NCBI GenBank assembly: GCA_963837005.1
Contig: CAWIMC010000001.1
Span: forward strand, 372,001 to 436,000
Source of the DNA: CALDTK01 sp963837005
GTDB lineage: Bacteria; Bacteroidota; Bacteroidia; Chitinophagales; Saprospiraceae
DNA length: 64,000 nt
Direction of reading: 5' to 3'
Under the pieces are notes generated by a model. That model worked only from the letters and a program-made list of their open reading frames with translations. It made no database searches and was not told the DNA's origin. Each line of letters opens with the position of its first letter. Within the stretch, counting starts at the first letter, position 1. The translations under genes were made by a program, and so were the position numbers. Below are positions 8,682 through 17,500 of the stretch, one piece after another.

Positions 8682-9602
8682 ATGCGGTACAATGTTGTCT
8701 GCGCCGGGGAGGCGCTTATCGATCTCGTCTCGGCAAATTACGCCGCGACACTTGGCGATGCATCCGGGTTCGTCCCGCACGTCGGCGGCAGCCCGGCCAA
8801 TTTGGCGAGCAACCTGCGCTGTCTGGGGCTGGAGGTCGGCCTCATCTGTGCCGTAGGGCAAGATGCCTTCGGGCAAAAGATCATCGACGATTTTTCCACA
8901 CGCAGGCTACCCATTGATTTAGTGCACCGTACACCGCACTATCCTACTTCTTTGGTCGCCGTCACGAAATCAAAGGGGAGTCCAGATTTTGAGGTCTACC
9001 GCGGAGCCGATCCTCAGCTGCAGTGGTCGACGTTCGCAGCCTGCCTCGACCACGGCACCGACCACTTCCACACCACGTGTTTTGCCTTGAGCGCACTTCC
9101 TGCCCGGAGTCACTTGCTGCGGGCCGCTGCGGCTTTCGCCAAAACCGGCAGCACAATTAGTCTCGACGCCAACTATGCGCAAAAGGTGTGGCCCGACCGA
9201 AAGCGAGCCCAACTCGTCGTCGAACAGTACCTCCGCCTCGGGGCAATCGTGAAGATGAGTGAAGTCGACTTTGAGCGCCTGTACGAAAAGCCGCTGCCCA
9301 TCGACGACGCGGAAATCGCAGCACGACCATTCCTAGCTATGGGGGCACAGGCCATCTGCTTCACCTTTGGCGGCGAGGGCGCAGTGCTCATCCAAGAGGG
9401 CCAGGTAGACCGGTACGTTCCGCCTCCCGTCACGATCGTCGACGCCACCGGCGCGGGAGATAGCTTCTGGGCGGGCTTCCTAGCCGCCCGCCTCGACGGG
9501 CGGGATGCGCCCAGTTGCCTACATGTTGCAGCGCGTGTGGCTATTCACAAACTCCAGCAGCAAGGCCCCTTGCGCGAGCCTTTAGCTTGGCGAGCGTGGT
9601 GA
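8682..9602 (+). CDS. PfkB-family sugar kinase, fructokinase-like
   Basis: 306 residues from ATG 8682. The N-terminal GEALIDLVS strand, the GGSPANLASNLRCLG substrate block and the C-terminal signature DATGAGDSFWAGF (Asp254 to about residue 266, catalytic base Asp260) place it in the ribokinase/PfkB family. The GEALIDL and GGSPAN spellings fit fructokinases best, so fructose to fructose 6-phosphate is the likely reaction, but 2-keto-3-deoxygluconate or other sugars cannot be excluded. The region upstream of 8682 overlaps glpD and is not part of the gene. A possible minus-7 box TATTATTG lies at 8660-8667. A motif copy at 9131-9145 encodes AFAKT. Confidence 0.88.
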   Translation: MRYNVVCAGEALIDLVSANYAATLGDASGFVPHVGGSPANLASNLRCLGLEVGLICAVGQDAFGQKIIDDFSTRRLPIDLVHRTPHYPTSLVAVTKSKGSPDFEVYRGADPQLQWSTFAACLDHGTDHFHTTCFALSALPARSHLLRAAAAFAKTGSTISLDANYAQKVWPDRKRAQLVVEQYLRLGAIVKMSEVDFERLYEKPLPIDDAEIAARPFLAMGAQAICFTFGGEGAVLIQEGQVDRYVPPPVTIVDATGAGDSFWAGFLAARLDGRDAPSCLHVAARVAIHKLQQQGPLREPLAWRAW

Positions 9603-9647
9603 ATTCCGAGCACCTTTAGTTTGGGCAACGCTAAGCCCACCTGCGCG

Positions 9648-10814
9648 CTACCTCGCCACTTCATTTTTACCCGAGTCGTCAACCGGAACTTGCTGTCCAG
9701 TGAGACCTAAGGTAGGGGTTGCCTCATCCAGCGCGGAAACTACTTTCTGTGCCGCAGGCTCTTCGCGTCGGGGCCCTATGGCGCTTTGTCGCTTCTCGCG
9801 TAGTTCCCGGGCCAGCGCCTGCATGTCTTCGGTTTTGTCGGACTCGTCTACGATTTCCAGGCCGAGCAAGGTCTCTATGATGTCCTCCTGTGTCACGATT
9901 CCTGCTGTGCCGCCAAATTCATCGACCACCAGTCCGATGTGCTCCCGTTTTTTAAGTAGTGCGTCTAAGACTTGCGAAATAGGGGTGTCCGCGGCAAAGG
10001 TGGTGATCGGCCGTGCGATCTGTTCCATCGTCTGGGAGCCTTTCCCTCGGTAGGCAGCGAGGAGCAGATCGTCTTTCAGTGCATATTGGGTTACTTGGTC
10101 GCGCGTCTTGCCGTGCAGCGGAATCCTGCTAAACGGCAGCGTGGCGTGCTCGCTGAGGTACTGCTCCACGGTCATTTCTGATCTTACGACATGCATGACA
10201 GTGCGTGGAGTCATTACGTCGTAAGCCGTCACCTCGCGCATACTGAGGAGGTTGTTCATCACATTGCTTTCGGAGAGGTCGATCTGTCCCTCGCGGTGGC
10301 TGAGGGCGGCCAGCGCAGCGATGTCGCTACGACTCACCGTTACGGCCGCCTTGTCGCCCTTCAACCCGCTGGTCACCTTTTCGCTGAGCCATACCAAAGG
10401 CGCGAGAATCGTCTGTATAATCTTGAGCGACTTGACCGTAAAGGGTGCCAGCGATTTCCACCGCGTCGCGCCATAAGTTTTGGGGATAATCTCCGAGAGG
10501 ATTAGGATGGCGAGCGTCATCACGACCGGCACCACAATGCCCGTCACGAGCTCATTGCCCTCAAAATATTTCGTCGCCTGCGCCCCTACGCCAATCGCAC
10601 CGACAGTGTGAGCGATCGTATTTAAGGTAAGGATGGCCGACAAGGGCCGGTCGACATCGGTCTTGTACTTCTTCAGCAGGCGACCAGTTTCTGTGCCGCG
10701 CTGCGACTCCGTCTCCACGAAGCTCGGCGGTATGGTGAGCAGCGTCGCCTCCCATAGCGAACAGAGGAAAGAAAAAATAATCGAGATCGCAAAAAAGACA
10801 ACCAGTAAGACCAT
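9648..10814 (-). CDS. CNNM/CorC-type membrane protein with DUF21 and CBS domains
   Basis: 388 residues. The DUF21 membrane domain (CNNM transmembrane fold) spans about residues 1-150, starting with the hydrophobic MVLLVVFFAISIIFSFLCSL and including LAILILSEIIPKTYG, the conserved SEIIPK turn. Two CBS motifs follow (YDVMTPRTVMHVV and ARPITTFAADTPISQVLDALL), ending with the conserved LVVDEFGGTAGIVTQEDIIE. The usual C-terminal CorC_HlyC domain is absent and replaced by a charged tail. The family is linked to magnesium or cobalt efflux. It converges with the sugar kinase gene. No clear terminator is visible in the 45 bp between them. Confidence 0.9.
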   Translation of the reverse strand: MVLLVVFFAISIIFSFLCSLWEATLLTIPPSFVETESQRGTETGRLLKKYKTDVDRPLSAILTLNTIAHTVGAIGVGAQATKYFEGNELVTGIVVPVVMTLAILILSEIIPKTYGATRWKSLAPFTVKSLKIIQTILAPLVWLSEKVTSGLKGDKAAVTVSRSDIAALAALSHREGQIDLSESNVMNNLLSMREVTAYDVMTPRTVMHVVRSEMTVEQYLSEHATLPFSRIPLHGKTRDQVTQYALKDDLLLAAYRGKGSQTMEQIARPITTFAADTPISQVLDALLKKREHIGLVVDEFGGTAGIVTQEDIIETLLGLEIVDESDKTEDMQALARELREKRQSAIGPRREEPAAQKVVSALDEATPTLGLTGQQVPVDDSGKNEVAR

Positions 10815-10956
10815 ACCGGCAAAGCACGCGTAAAGGTTGCAAAGTTCGCTCTTGAAGAGGTCTGGCCTCTACATAGGCTCGTAGGGAGCGGCCAGCGCGC
10901 AGCGGGGAGGCACGACAACGGACTCGTTTATAAAGCGTCGCTCGATGCCGGGCCGT

Positions 10957-12252
10957 CTACATCCGGCTCGGGATGGGCGCGGTGCTCATCACCATCTGTA
11001 CGGTGTTGCCGGCGCGCTCGTCCATAAGGACGAGGCGTCCGCGCCGCTGCTCCTGAATGACGTAGTTGTCTGCGTGGCGCATCGTGTACAGTTCTAGTCC
11101 ACGAATGATCTCGGTGGAAAAATCTTTCTGGATTGCAGCGGCGAAGGTGTCGACGCGGTCGTCGATGTCATTGACCGAGATCGCAAACGAGATGGCGGTG
11201 TTCTGCATCAGGTTGACCTGCAGGCGGTGGTCGGCGATGAGGTTGAAGAGGTCCTTCAGGTGGTGCTCGGCCACAAAACTGAAGTCACGCGTCTGGATTT
11301 GTACGAGCGCCTGGTCGTGCTCGACGGTGATGATCGGCGGATAAGCGAGTGGAGCGTCGGCGTCGACGCGGGTACCGGGCGCGGACGGGTCGACGAAGCT
11401 CTTCACGAACAGCGGAATGTTCTTGTTCTGGAGCGGCTTGATCGTCTTCGGGTGGATCACTTTGGCACCGTAGTAGGTCATCTCGATCGCCTCGCGGTAG
11501 CTGAGATGATCGAGTTTCGTGACGTTTTTAAAGATGCGTGGATCGGCCGTGAGCACACCGGGTACATCCTTCCAGATGCTCATCGACTGCGCCCCGAGGC
11601 AGTAGCTAAAGATCGCCGCGGAGTAGTCCGAGCCCTCTCGCCCGAGGGTCGTGGTCTCGTTGTCGGCCGTCGACCCGATAAAGCCCTGCGTGACGGCGAT
11701 TCCGCCGGCCTCGAGTACTGGTGCCAGTTGGCGAACTACGTTCTGCTCGGTCACGGCCCAGTCTACCCAGGACTCCCGATAGAGGTCGTCGGTGCGGACG
11801 ATGCCACGGGCGTCGAGCCAGGTAACTGGTAAGTCGAGGCTGCTGAGATAGCCCGCGAGCACGATGCTGGCAAGCACCTCGCCGATGCTCACGATCTGAT
11901 CGTAGATGTAGTCGTACGGCTGGTCGTAGCTACCTTCTAAGATCCAGTCTACCTCGACGAAAGCATCATTCAAAGCCGCTAGTCCCGCTTCGTCATCGCC
12001 GAAGAGTTCGCGGGCTAGGGCAAAGTGTGAGAGCTTAATCTCATCGAAGCGTTGCTTGGCAAGCGCGTAGTCGGTTTTGGCGAAAGCCCCTACCACACCC
12101 TCTAAGGCATCGGTGGTCTTGCCGATCGCCGACACGACAATGACGAGCGGCGGCTGCCCGTAGGCCTTCACGATCTCGCCGACGTTGCGGATGCCCTCGG
12201 CGTTCTTCACGCTCGCTCCCCCAAACTTGTACACCCGTATCCCCTGAGCCAT
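10957..12252 (-). CDS. lysC: Aspartate kinase
   Basis: 431 residues. The amino-acid kinase domain opens with VYKFGGASVKNAEGIRNVGEIV and contains the substrate block TTLGREGSDYSAAIFSYCLGA plus WKDVPGVLTADPR. The C-terminal third carries two ACT-like stretches (RDFSFVAEHHLKDLFNLI and the region after NDIDDRVDT) for feedback control. It phosphorylates aspartate, the first step toward lysine, threonine and methionine. The gene is monofunctional, without a fused homoserine dehydrogenase. A minus-7 promoter box lies 26 bp upstream. A motif copy at 12074-12088 encodes AFAKT. Confidence 0.94.
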   Translation of the reverse strand: MAQGIRVYKFGGASVKNAEGIRNVGEIVKAYGQPPLVIVVSAIGKTTDALEGVVGAFAKTDYALAKQRFDEIKLSHFALARELFGDDEAGLAALNDAFVEVDWILEGSYDQPYDYIYDQIVSIGEVLASIVLAGYLSSLDLPVTWLDARGIVRTDDLYRESWVDWAVTEQNVVRQLAPVLEAGGIAVTQGFIGSTADNETTTLGREGSDYSAAIFSYCLGAQSMSIWKDVPGVLTADPRIFKNVTKLDHLSYREAIEMTYYGAKVIHPKTIKPLQNKNIPLFVKSFVDPSAPGTRVDADAPLAYPPIITVEHDQALVQIQTRDFSFVAEHHLKDLFNLIADHRLQVNLMQNTAISFAISVNDIDDRVDTFAAAIQKDFSTEIIRGLELYTMRHADNYVIQEQRRGRLVLMDERAGNTVQMVMSTAPIPSRM

Positions 12253-12278
12253 CTCGCGCTGTCGTTTTTTTGAACGCG

Positions 12279-12286
12279 CAAAGGTA
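12279..12286 (-). promoter_or_regulatory. Minus-7 box for lysC
   Basis: Minus-strand TACCTTTG, an exact match to the Bacteroidota TAnnTTTG element, 26 bp before the lysC start. No convincing minus-33 TTG at normal spacing is seen. Confidence 0.5.
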
Positions 12287-12301
12287 AGGGCCGCGTGACC
12301 C

Positions 12302-12308
12302 TACTTTG
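12302..12308 (+). promoter_or_regulatory. Minus-7-like box directly before lolD-type gene
   Basis: TACTTTG, one base shorter than the TAnnTTTG consensus, ends 5 nt before the ATG at 12314. Transcription would start at or next to the start codon, giving a leaderless mRNA. Confidence 0.4.
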
Positions 12309-12313
12309 CGACC

Positions 12314-12982
12314 ATGATAGAGGCGCGTGCGATCATGAAGGGATACGATGGTCTGCGGGTCCTGTCCGGTCTGGACCTCCGGGTAGCGAGCGGCGAAATG
12401 ATGGCTATCGTAGGGGCGAGCGGGGCAGGCAAAAGCACGCTGCTGCACATCTTAGGCACTCTCGACCGTCCAGACAGCGGCACGCTCCGCATCGATGGCA
12501 TCGATCCGTTTGGGCTTTCGCCAAAACAGTTGGGCGCGTTCCGCAACGCGAAACTCGGATTCGTTTTTCAGTTCCATCACCTCCTTCCCGAGTTTACCGC
12601 CCTCGAAAACGCCGCCATGGCGGGCTACATCGCTGGCAAAGACCCCGCGACGGCCGAGAAGGAAGCCTCCCGCTGGCTCGACTACCTCGGGCTCTCCGCA
12701 CGCCTCAAGCATCGACCTCGCGAACTGTCCGGTGGAGAGCAGCAGCGCGTGGCCGTCGCGAGGGCGCTCGTCAATCAGCCCGCCGTCATCTTCGCAGACG
12801 AACCGACCGGCAACCTCGACCACGACAACGCAGAAGACCTTCACCAGCTTCTCCGAGGCCTGCGGGAGGACTTCGGACAGACGGTCATCATTGTGACCCA
12901 CAACCAGGAGCTGGCGCAGCTGTCGGACCGGGTGGGGACGATGCGGGACGGGGTGTTATGGGAGAAAAGGGCGGTGGGATAG
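12314..12982 (+). CDS. LolD-like ABC transporter ATP-binding protein
   Basis: 222 residues, one complete nucleotide-binding domain. Walker A GASGAGKST is at residues 34-42, then the Q-loop FVFQFHHLLPEFTALEN with the HHLLPEF spelling typical of LolD, the signature LSGGEQQRVAVARAL, Walker B AVIFADEPTGNLD and the H-loop VTHN. In LolCDE systems this subunit powers release of lipoproteins from the inner membrane. No permease gene adjoins it here, so the partner must be elsewhere. Divergent from lysC. Its stop codon abuts the inverted repeat cluster at 12983-13135. A motif copy at 12513-12527 encodes GLSPK. Confidence 0.88.
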   Translation: MIEARAIMKGYDGLRVLSGLDLRVASGEMMAIVGASGAGKSTLLHILGTLDRPDSGTLRIDGIDPFGLSPKQLGAFRNAKLGFVFQFHHLLPEFTALENAAMAGYIAGKDPATAEKEASRWLDYLGLSARLKHRPRELSGGEQQRVAVARALVNQPAVIFADEPTGNLDHDNAEDLHQLLRGLREDFGQTVIIVTHNQELAQLSDRVGTMRDGVLWEKRAVG

Positions 12983-13135
12983 GGTGGCGTTCGAGTCGCT
13001 CCAGCGAGTGCCACGGTGGCGTTCGGGTCGCTCCAGCGAGTGCCACCCCTGTCAGCAGCGACCGAAAGAGCCCACTCGCTGGAGCGACCCGAACGGGCCT
13101 ACGTGGCCCACTCGCTGGAGCGACCCGAACGGGCC
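12983..13135. repeat. Four-copy inverted hairpin repeat (family B)
   Basis: Two direct copies (12983-13014 and 13015-13047) with GTTCGRGTCGCTCCAGCGAG at the centre face two inverted copies (13071-13099 and 13107-13135). Each copy contains a small hairpin, TCGCT-CC-AGCGA, and the two halves could pair into a much longer stem. The cluster lies exactly between the ends of two convergent genes, so a bidirectional terminator role is likely. A related cluster, with the stem changed to TGGCT-CC-AGCCA, lies at 61172-61323. Confidence 0.85.
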
Positions 13136-13136
13136 C

Positions 13137-13691
13137 TTACGCCACCACCGACTGCGCTTCCATAAGCCGCCCTACGTACTTTCGCACGGTCTCGATCGTC
13201 GCCTGGTCTGTCACCTCCGGCGGCACTCCGCCCAAGAGCCCATCGATCAGCGAAATGGGCAGGCTGCCCGGGATCACGTTCGTCCCCATATGCTGCAGCA
13301 CAGCCGTAAAGTGGTCGAGTCCACGGACGTTGCCCGAGCGCCCACTCGCCGTGCCGACCAACGCCGCAGTTTTGCCCGAAAAAATGCCGGCGTAGTCACG
13401 GACGCTCAGCGCGTCAATAAACAGCTTGAGGGCACCCGGAAAGGAGCCGTTGTACTCTGGAAAGACAAAAAACCATCGGTCGCTCTGCTTTAGGGTGGCT
13501 TCGGCCGCTGCCAGGAAATGGTTTTCTAGTCCGGGGGTATACATTCCCGCGTGGAGGATCTCACCGGGGAGGTACTCCAGGTCGATGAGCGTCGAGACCT
13601 CACCGGCGTCGGCGATGATCTCGGTGATGAGTTGAGCGAATGGCAGGGTGGAGTTCCCGCGGCGGTTGCTCCCTTGGACGACAGCGATCAT
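13137..13691 (-). CDS. NADPH-dependent FMN reductase-like flavoprotein
   Basis: 184 residues from ATG 13691; the longer frame to 14102 overlaps the divergent parA and adds nothing family-like. The flavodoxin-like start MIAVVQGSNRRGNSTLPFAQ carries the FMN phosphate loop (GSNRRGNS), and SDRWFFVFPEYNGSFPGALKLFIDAL is the conserved PEYN block of the FMN_red family. KTAALVGTASGRSGNVRGLDHF follows. It likely reduces FMN, quinones or azo compounds in the cytoplasm. Its 3' end abuts the inverted repeats, and its start faces parA with about 100 bp between them. Confidence 0.9.
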   Translation of the reverse strand: MIAVVQGSNRRGNSTLPFAQLITEIIADAGEVSTLIDLEYLPGEILHAGMYTPGLENHFLAAAEATLKQSDRWFFVFPEYNGSFPGALKLFIDALSVRDYAGIFSGKTAALVGTASGRSGNVRGLDHFTAVLQHMGTNVIPGSLPISLIDGLLGGVPPEVTDQATIETVRKYVGRLMEAQSVVA

Positions 13692-13751
13692 GAGGGCTCC
13701 AACATCGGAGGCGTTGAAAAGGTCGGGGGCAAGCCCCAAACAGCAGGTCCG

Positions 13752-13759
13752 TACCTTTG
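13752..13759 (+). promoter_or_regulatory. Minus-7 box upstream of parA
   Basis: TACCTTTG, an exact TAnnTTTG match, 37 bp before the parA start codon. No minus-33 element is evident. Confidence 0.4.
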
Positions 13760-13796
13760 CGGCGGTCGCGCTTCGGCGACCCGCAGTCTGCATTAT

Positions 13797-14571
13797 ATGG
13801 GTAAGGTCATCGCCATCGCCAATCAGAAAGGGGGCGTCGGGAAGACGACCACCGCGATTAACCTCGGGGCCTGCATCGCAGTGCTCGAGCACCGCGTTCT
13901 GCTCATCGACGCCGATCCGCAGGCCAACACGACCTCCGGCGTCGGGATCACACCAGATCGCTTCACCTACGGACTCTACGACTGCCTTATCGGCGACGTC
14001 GAGCCCCGCGACTGCCATCGTCGAGACAGGCACGCCAAACCTGTCGCTCATGCCGAGTTCGATCGATCTGGTCGGTGCCGAGGTCGAACTGGTCTCCCGC
14101 ATCGGCCGCGAATTTTTGCTGCGCGAAGTAGTCGAAGCCGTCCGCGACGACTACGATTTCATCTTCATTGACTGCCTTCCATCGCTCGGACTCGTCACCA
14201 TTAACGCACTTACCGCCGCGGACACCGTCCTGATTCCTGTGCAGTGCGAAGTGTTCTCACTCGAGGGCCTCGGCAAACTTCAGAACACCATCCGGGTCGT
14301 CAAGCAAAAGCTCAACCCGAAGTTGGACATCGAGGGTATCCTACTGTCTATGTTCGATCGCCGCCTGCGCCTCGCCCGCATCGTCGTCGACGAGGTACAG
14401 TCCCATTTCGGAAGTAAAGTCTTCGAAACGATCATTCATCGCAACTCGAAAATTGGTGAGGCCCCTAACCTGCACGTCCCCGTAATTCTCTACGACGCCG
14501 GAAGCAAAGGGGCCATGAATTTTTTGAGCCTGGCAGAGGAGTTCTTGGAGAAGCAGGGGGCCGTGGTGTGA
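13797..14571 (+). CDS. parA: ParA/Soj-type ATPase with a frameshift
   Basis: From ATG 13797 the frame gives MGKVIAIANQKGGVGKTTTA, the deviant Walker A of ParA, then VLLIDADPQANTTSGVG. After GDVEP at about 14006 the reading frame must change: the other frame continues TAIVETGTPNLSLMPSSIDL, DYDFIFIDCLPSLGLVTINAL, VLIPVQCEVFSLEGLGKL and runs to the stop at 14571. One extra C in the CCCC run at about 14003-14006 explains it. Repaired, the protein would be about 257 residues, normal for Soj. ParA drives chromosome-origin segregation with ParB, but no parB follows; the next gene points the other way. A sequencing error is more likely than loss of the gene. Confidence 0.85.
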
Positions 14572-14597
14572 GCCTCCGCGTCCTTCGCACCTCGGGG

Positions 14598-17500
14598 TCA
14601 ATTCTCAGGATCCCGCAGCACTACCTCCCTACTGAACACACCCCCCTCCGCCGCGCAGTGGTCTATCCACGCTCGATACGCCCGGTTGTACTGCCGTAAC
14701 AACTCCACGTTCCCGAATCCAATGACGCGCTGTTTGGCCCGCGTGAGGGCGACGTTGAGTTTGCGATCAATGCCCTCGGCATTTTCGCTGCTCAGTCTGG
14801 CCACCGTCGAACCTTGATTTGCACACGTACTCAACAGAATGAAGTCGTAGGTGCTGCCCTGGTAGCGTTCCACGGTATCGATTGTGACATCGGTCCACTC
14901 ATTGGGCAAATCGGAACCAGCTATCGCGTGGCGGAGTCTCGCGATCTGCGCACGGTACGGCGTGATGATCCCGATCTGTTTTGGGTACAGCGTGTTCTGT
15001 TTGCACAGCTGAAGGCGGATCAGCGACTTGAGGCAATCGACGACTGCCTCCGCCTCGTGGAGGTTGGTTCGAAAGGCCTTGTCGGAGAGATCGACGGGCG
15101 TATCGACGAACACAAAGCTTTTGTCACACATCAGGTGCTCGAGGTCGGAGCAGTCGCTGGGGCGCTCGGCCCAGACATTGCTCAGTACTTGCCAGTCCGC
15201 GGTTGGAGGTAGTTGTCCGAGGTTCTGTAGGGAGCCACCGTAAAACGCAGTATTGATATAGTCCGCGAGCATGCCGTGCATGCGGCCCTGGCGCGTCAGC
15301 TGTCCGCAAGCCCAGTCCCAACCTTCTGACTGGCAGCGAGCGTAGAGTCGCTCGAATAGCGAGTTGCGTAGGTCGGTAAGCCCGATGGCGCGCAGCCCCG
15401 GATCGTCGACGTAGGTGTGCTGCTCAGCCTGTGTCACGACCGCAGGCAACTGGCGGTGGTCACCGATGAGGACAGTGCGCGGGAAGCGTGTCATCAAACT
15501 GATCAGCGAAGGCTCGAGCAGTTGTGAGGCCTCGTCGATGATGACGCGGTCGAACTGTAACAGGTCGAACAGCGCCTCCCCCTTCCCGGTCACCGAACTG
15601 ACCGTCCCGACGACAATCCGCTGCTCAGCGAGGAGGTCTTTGATCTGTCGGCGGGTCTGGAGGTGGGCGATCCGCGTTTGTAGCAACTGCCGATTGTAGG
15701 CCTCCGCGCACCCGAAGCTCGACCCGATACGAAGGTACTGCTTCGCGATCGGACCGCCGATCTGCTCGATGGCAGCGCAGATCTCGTCCACCGCGCGGTT
15801 GGTAAAGGCAAGCACCAGGATGCGCTCCTTGGTCGAGTTCACGAAATGCTCACAGAGGTGATGCAGCATCATACTCGTCTTGCCCGTCCCCGGCGGACCC
15901 CACAGTAGGTAGTACTCGCGGGCATTGAGGATTGCCTCGAAGATGTCACCTTGCTCCTTCGTGAGGCGGGCCGGCCGGCGGAACCGTTGGCGCCCAGGGT
16001 CGATCGGCGGTCGCAAGCCTAAGACCAAGCGACGGACCTCGGGTTTTGCGGAAGCGAACTCTGCCAAGTTTTGGTACAAGCGCGTGAACGAACTGTCGAA
16101 GAGGTCCGGCTCCACGTTGAAGCGGTCGTGCTGCTGGAAGCGGGTCAAGTCGGGCTGACTGGCGCGGAGCCGAACATCGACTGTCTCGGGGGTGAGCTTC
16201 GTGATCGTCCCTTTGTAGACCTGGTGATGGAGCACCGCCCGCCGCGCGGCATCGCCCGGGTAAAGCACGACAATGTCCCCGCGCCGAAAGCTCGTTAAGG
16301 TCGCCACGCCCTCCGGCATTGCCGTACGTCGAAAACTCAGCACCGGGAAGTTGTCCTTTTGCGCGACGGCAACGAGGTTTAGATCGTGGAGGATCGCGTA
16401 ACCTTCCACCTTTACCTCCAGATCTTCCCGCCACAGTGCGGCCTGTCCCGTGATGCGCTCGTTGCTGTTGGCTCCGACCTTGGCGACGCGCTGTTCGCGG
16501 GCAATAAATCCAACGAAAGCCCTTGCGTAGTCGCGTTCCAGCTCAGTGAGCGTGCTCCAGCTGGCGTGAAATGCACTTAGGTCGCGCTGTACGAAGCCCG
16601 TCATGTTGGGGTAGCGATCGGGGCGCAACCAGTCCAGCGGACAGGCCCTTCCGGCGCACGACTCCCCGAGGAGACGCTCGATAGTCATCATCTGGTTACG
16701 GACCGCGAGCGCCTCGAACTGCTGCGCCTTATTGATTGGGGCGTAGCGCAGCGGCTTCTCGCGGTCGCGGGAGTAGAGCACGTAGTTGCGCGGCTTGGTG
16801 TGCTCGCCGAAGACAGCCTTGACGAGTAAATCGTACAGCAGCGTTTGCACGTAGTGCTCCTGCACGATCTGGTGCTGGTTGGGCCGGTAGATACTGCCCG
16901 ATTTAAGCTCGACGATAGCCGCTGTGCCGTCTTTGCCGACGGGCGGCAGAAACGCATCGAGGCGACCCTGCAGGCCGTAACGCTCGGCGTAAAAACTCGG
17001 CTCCACTACGCAGCCCTCGCGCTCGATATTTTCGGCGGGTAGATGGGCAGCCACGGCGTCACCGATCACTTTGTGGTGTCCGAGACAGGCTTCCATGAGC
17101 TTGCGGACGTCCTCGTCGGAAAGCTTGGCGTACTCCAAGGGATAGGCGGCAAAGGTTTGGCGGAAACTCTCCTTGAAGTCCTGTCCGATGCCCATCAGAG
17201 CACTGTCGAGGAAGTGGTTGGCCACGTTACCCGCCAACACCGCCACCGATCCAGTGAAGGGCGTTACGCGCCCGAGCAGGTACTTGACCGGTTCGGCCCC
17301 TTCTACGTCGAAGCACTTCGCCACCGCCGTGACGTCCACTAGGAAATCTGGGTCGATGACGAGGTGCTGAGGGTTGAGCTCGCCGGAGGCATCGACTTCG
17401 ACCTGGAGCAGGTTGACCTCCACAGGCCAGGTGAAATGACGACGCAGCAGCGCGACGGCCGGTCCGACGAATTGCTCGTTGTAGCCCGGTCGGGCGTAGT

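Noticed and set aside
13797..14571. Plasmid partition locus
   Set aside because: No parB, parS or replication gene adjoins, and the neighbours are chromosomal; a chromosomal Soj-type ATPase is more likely.
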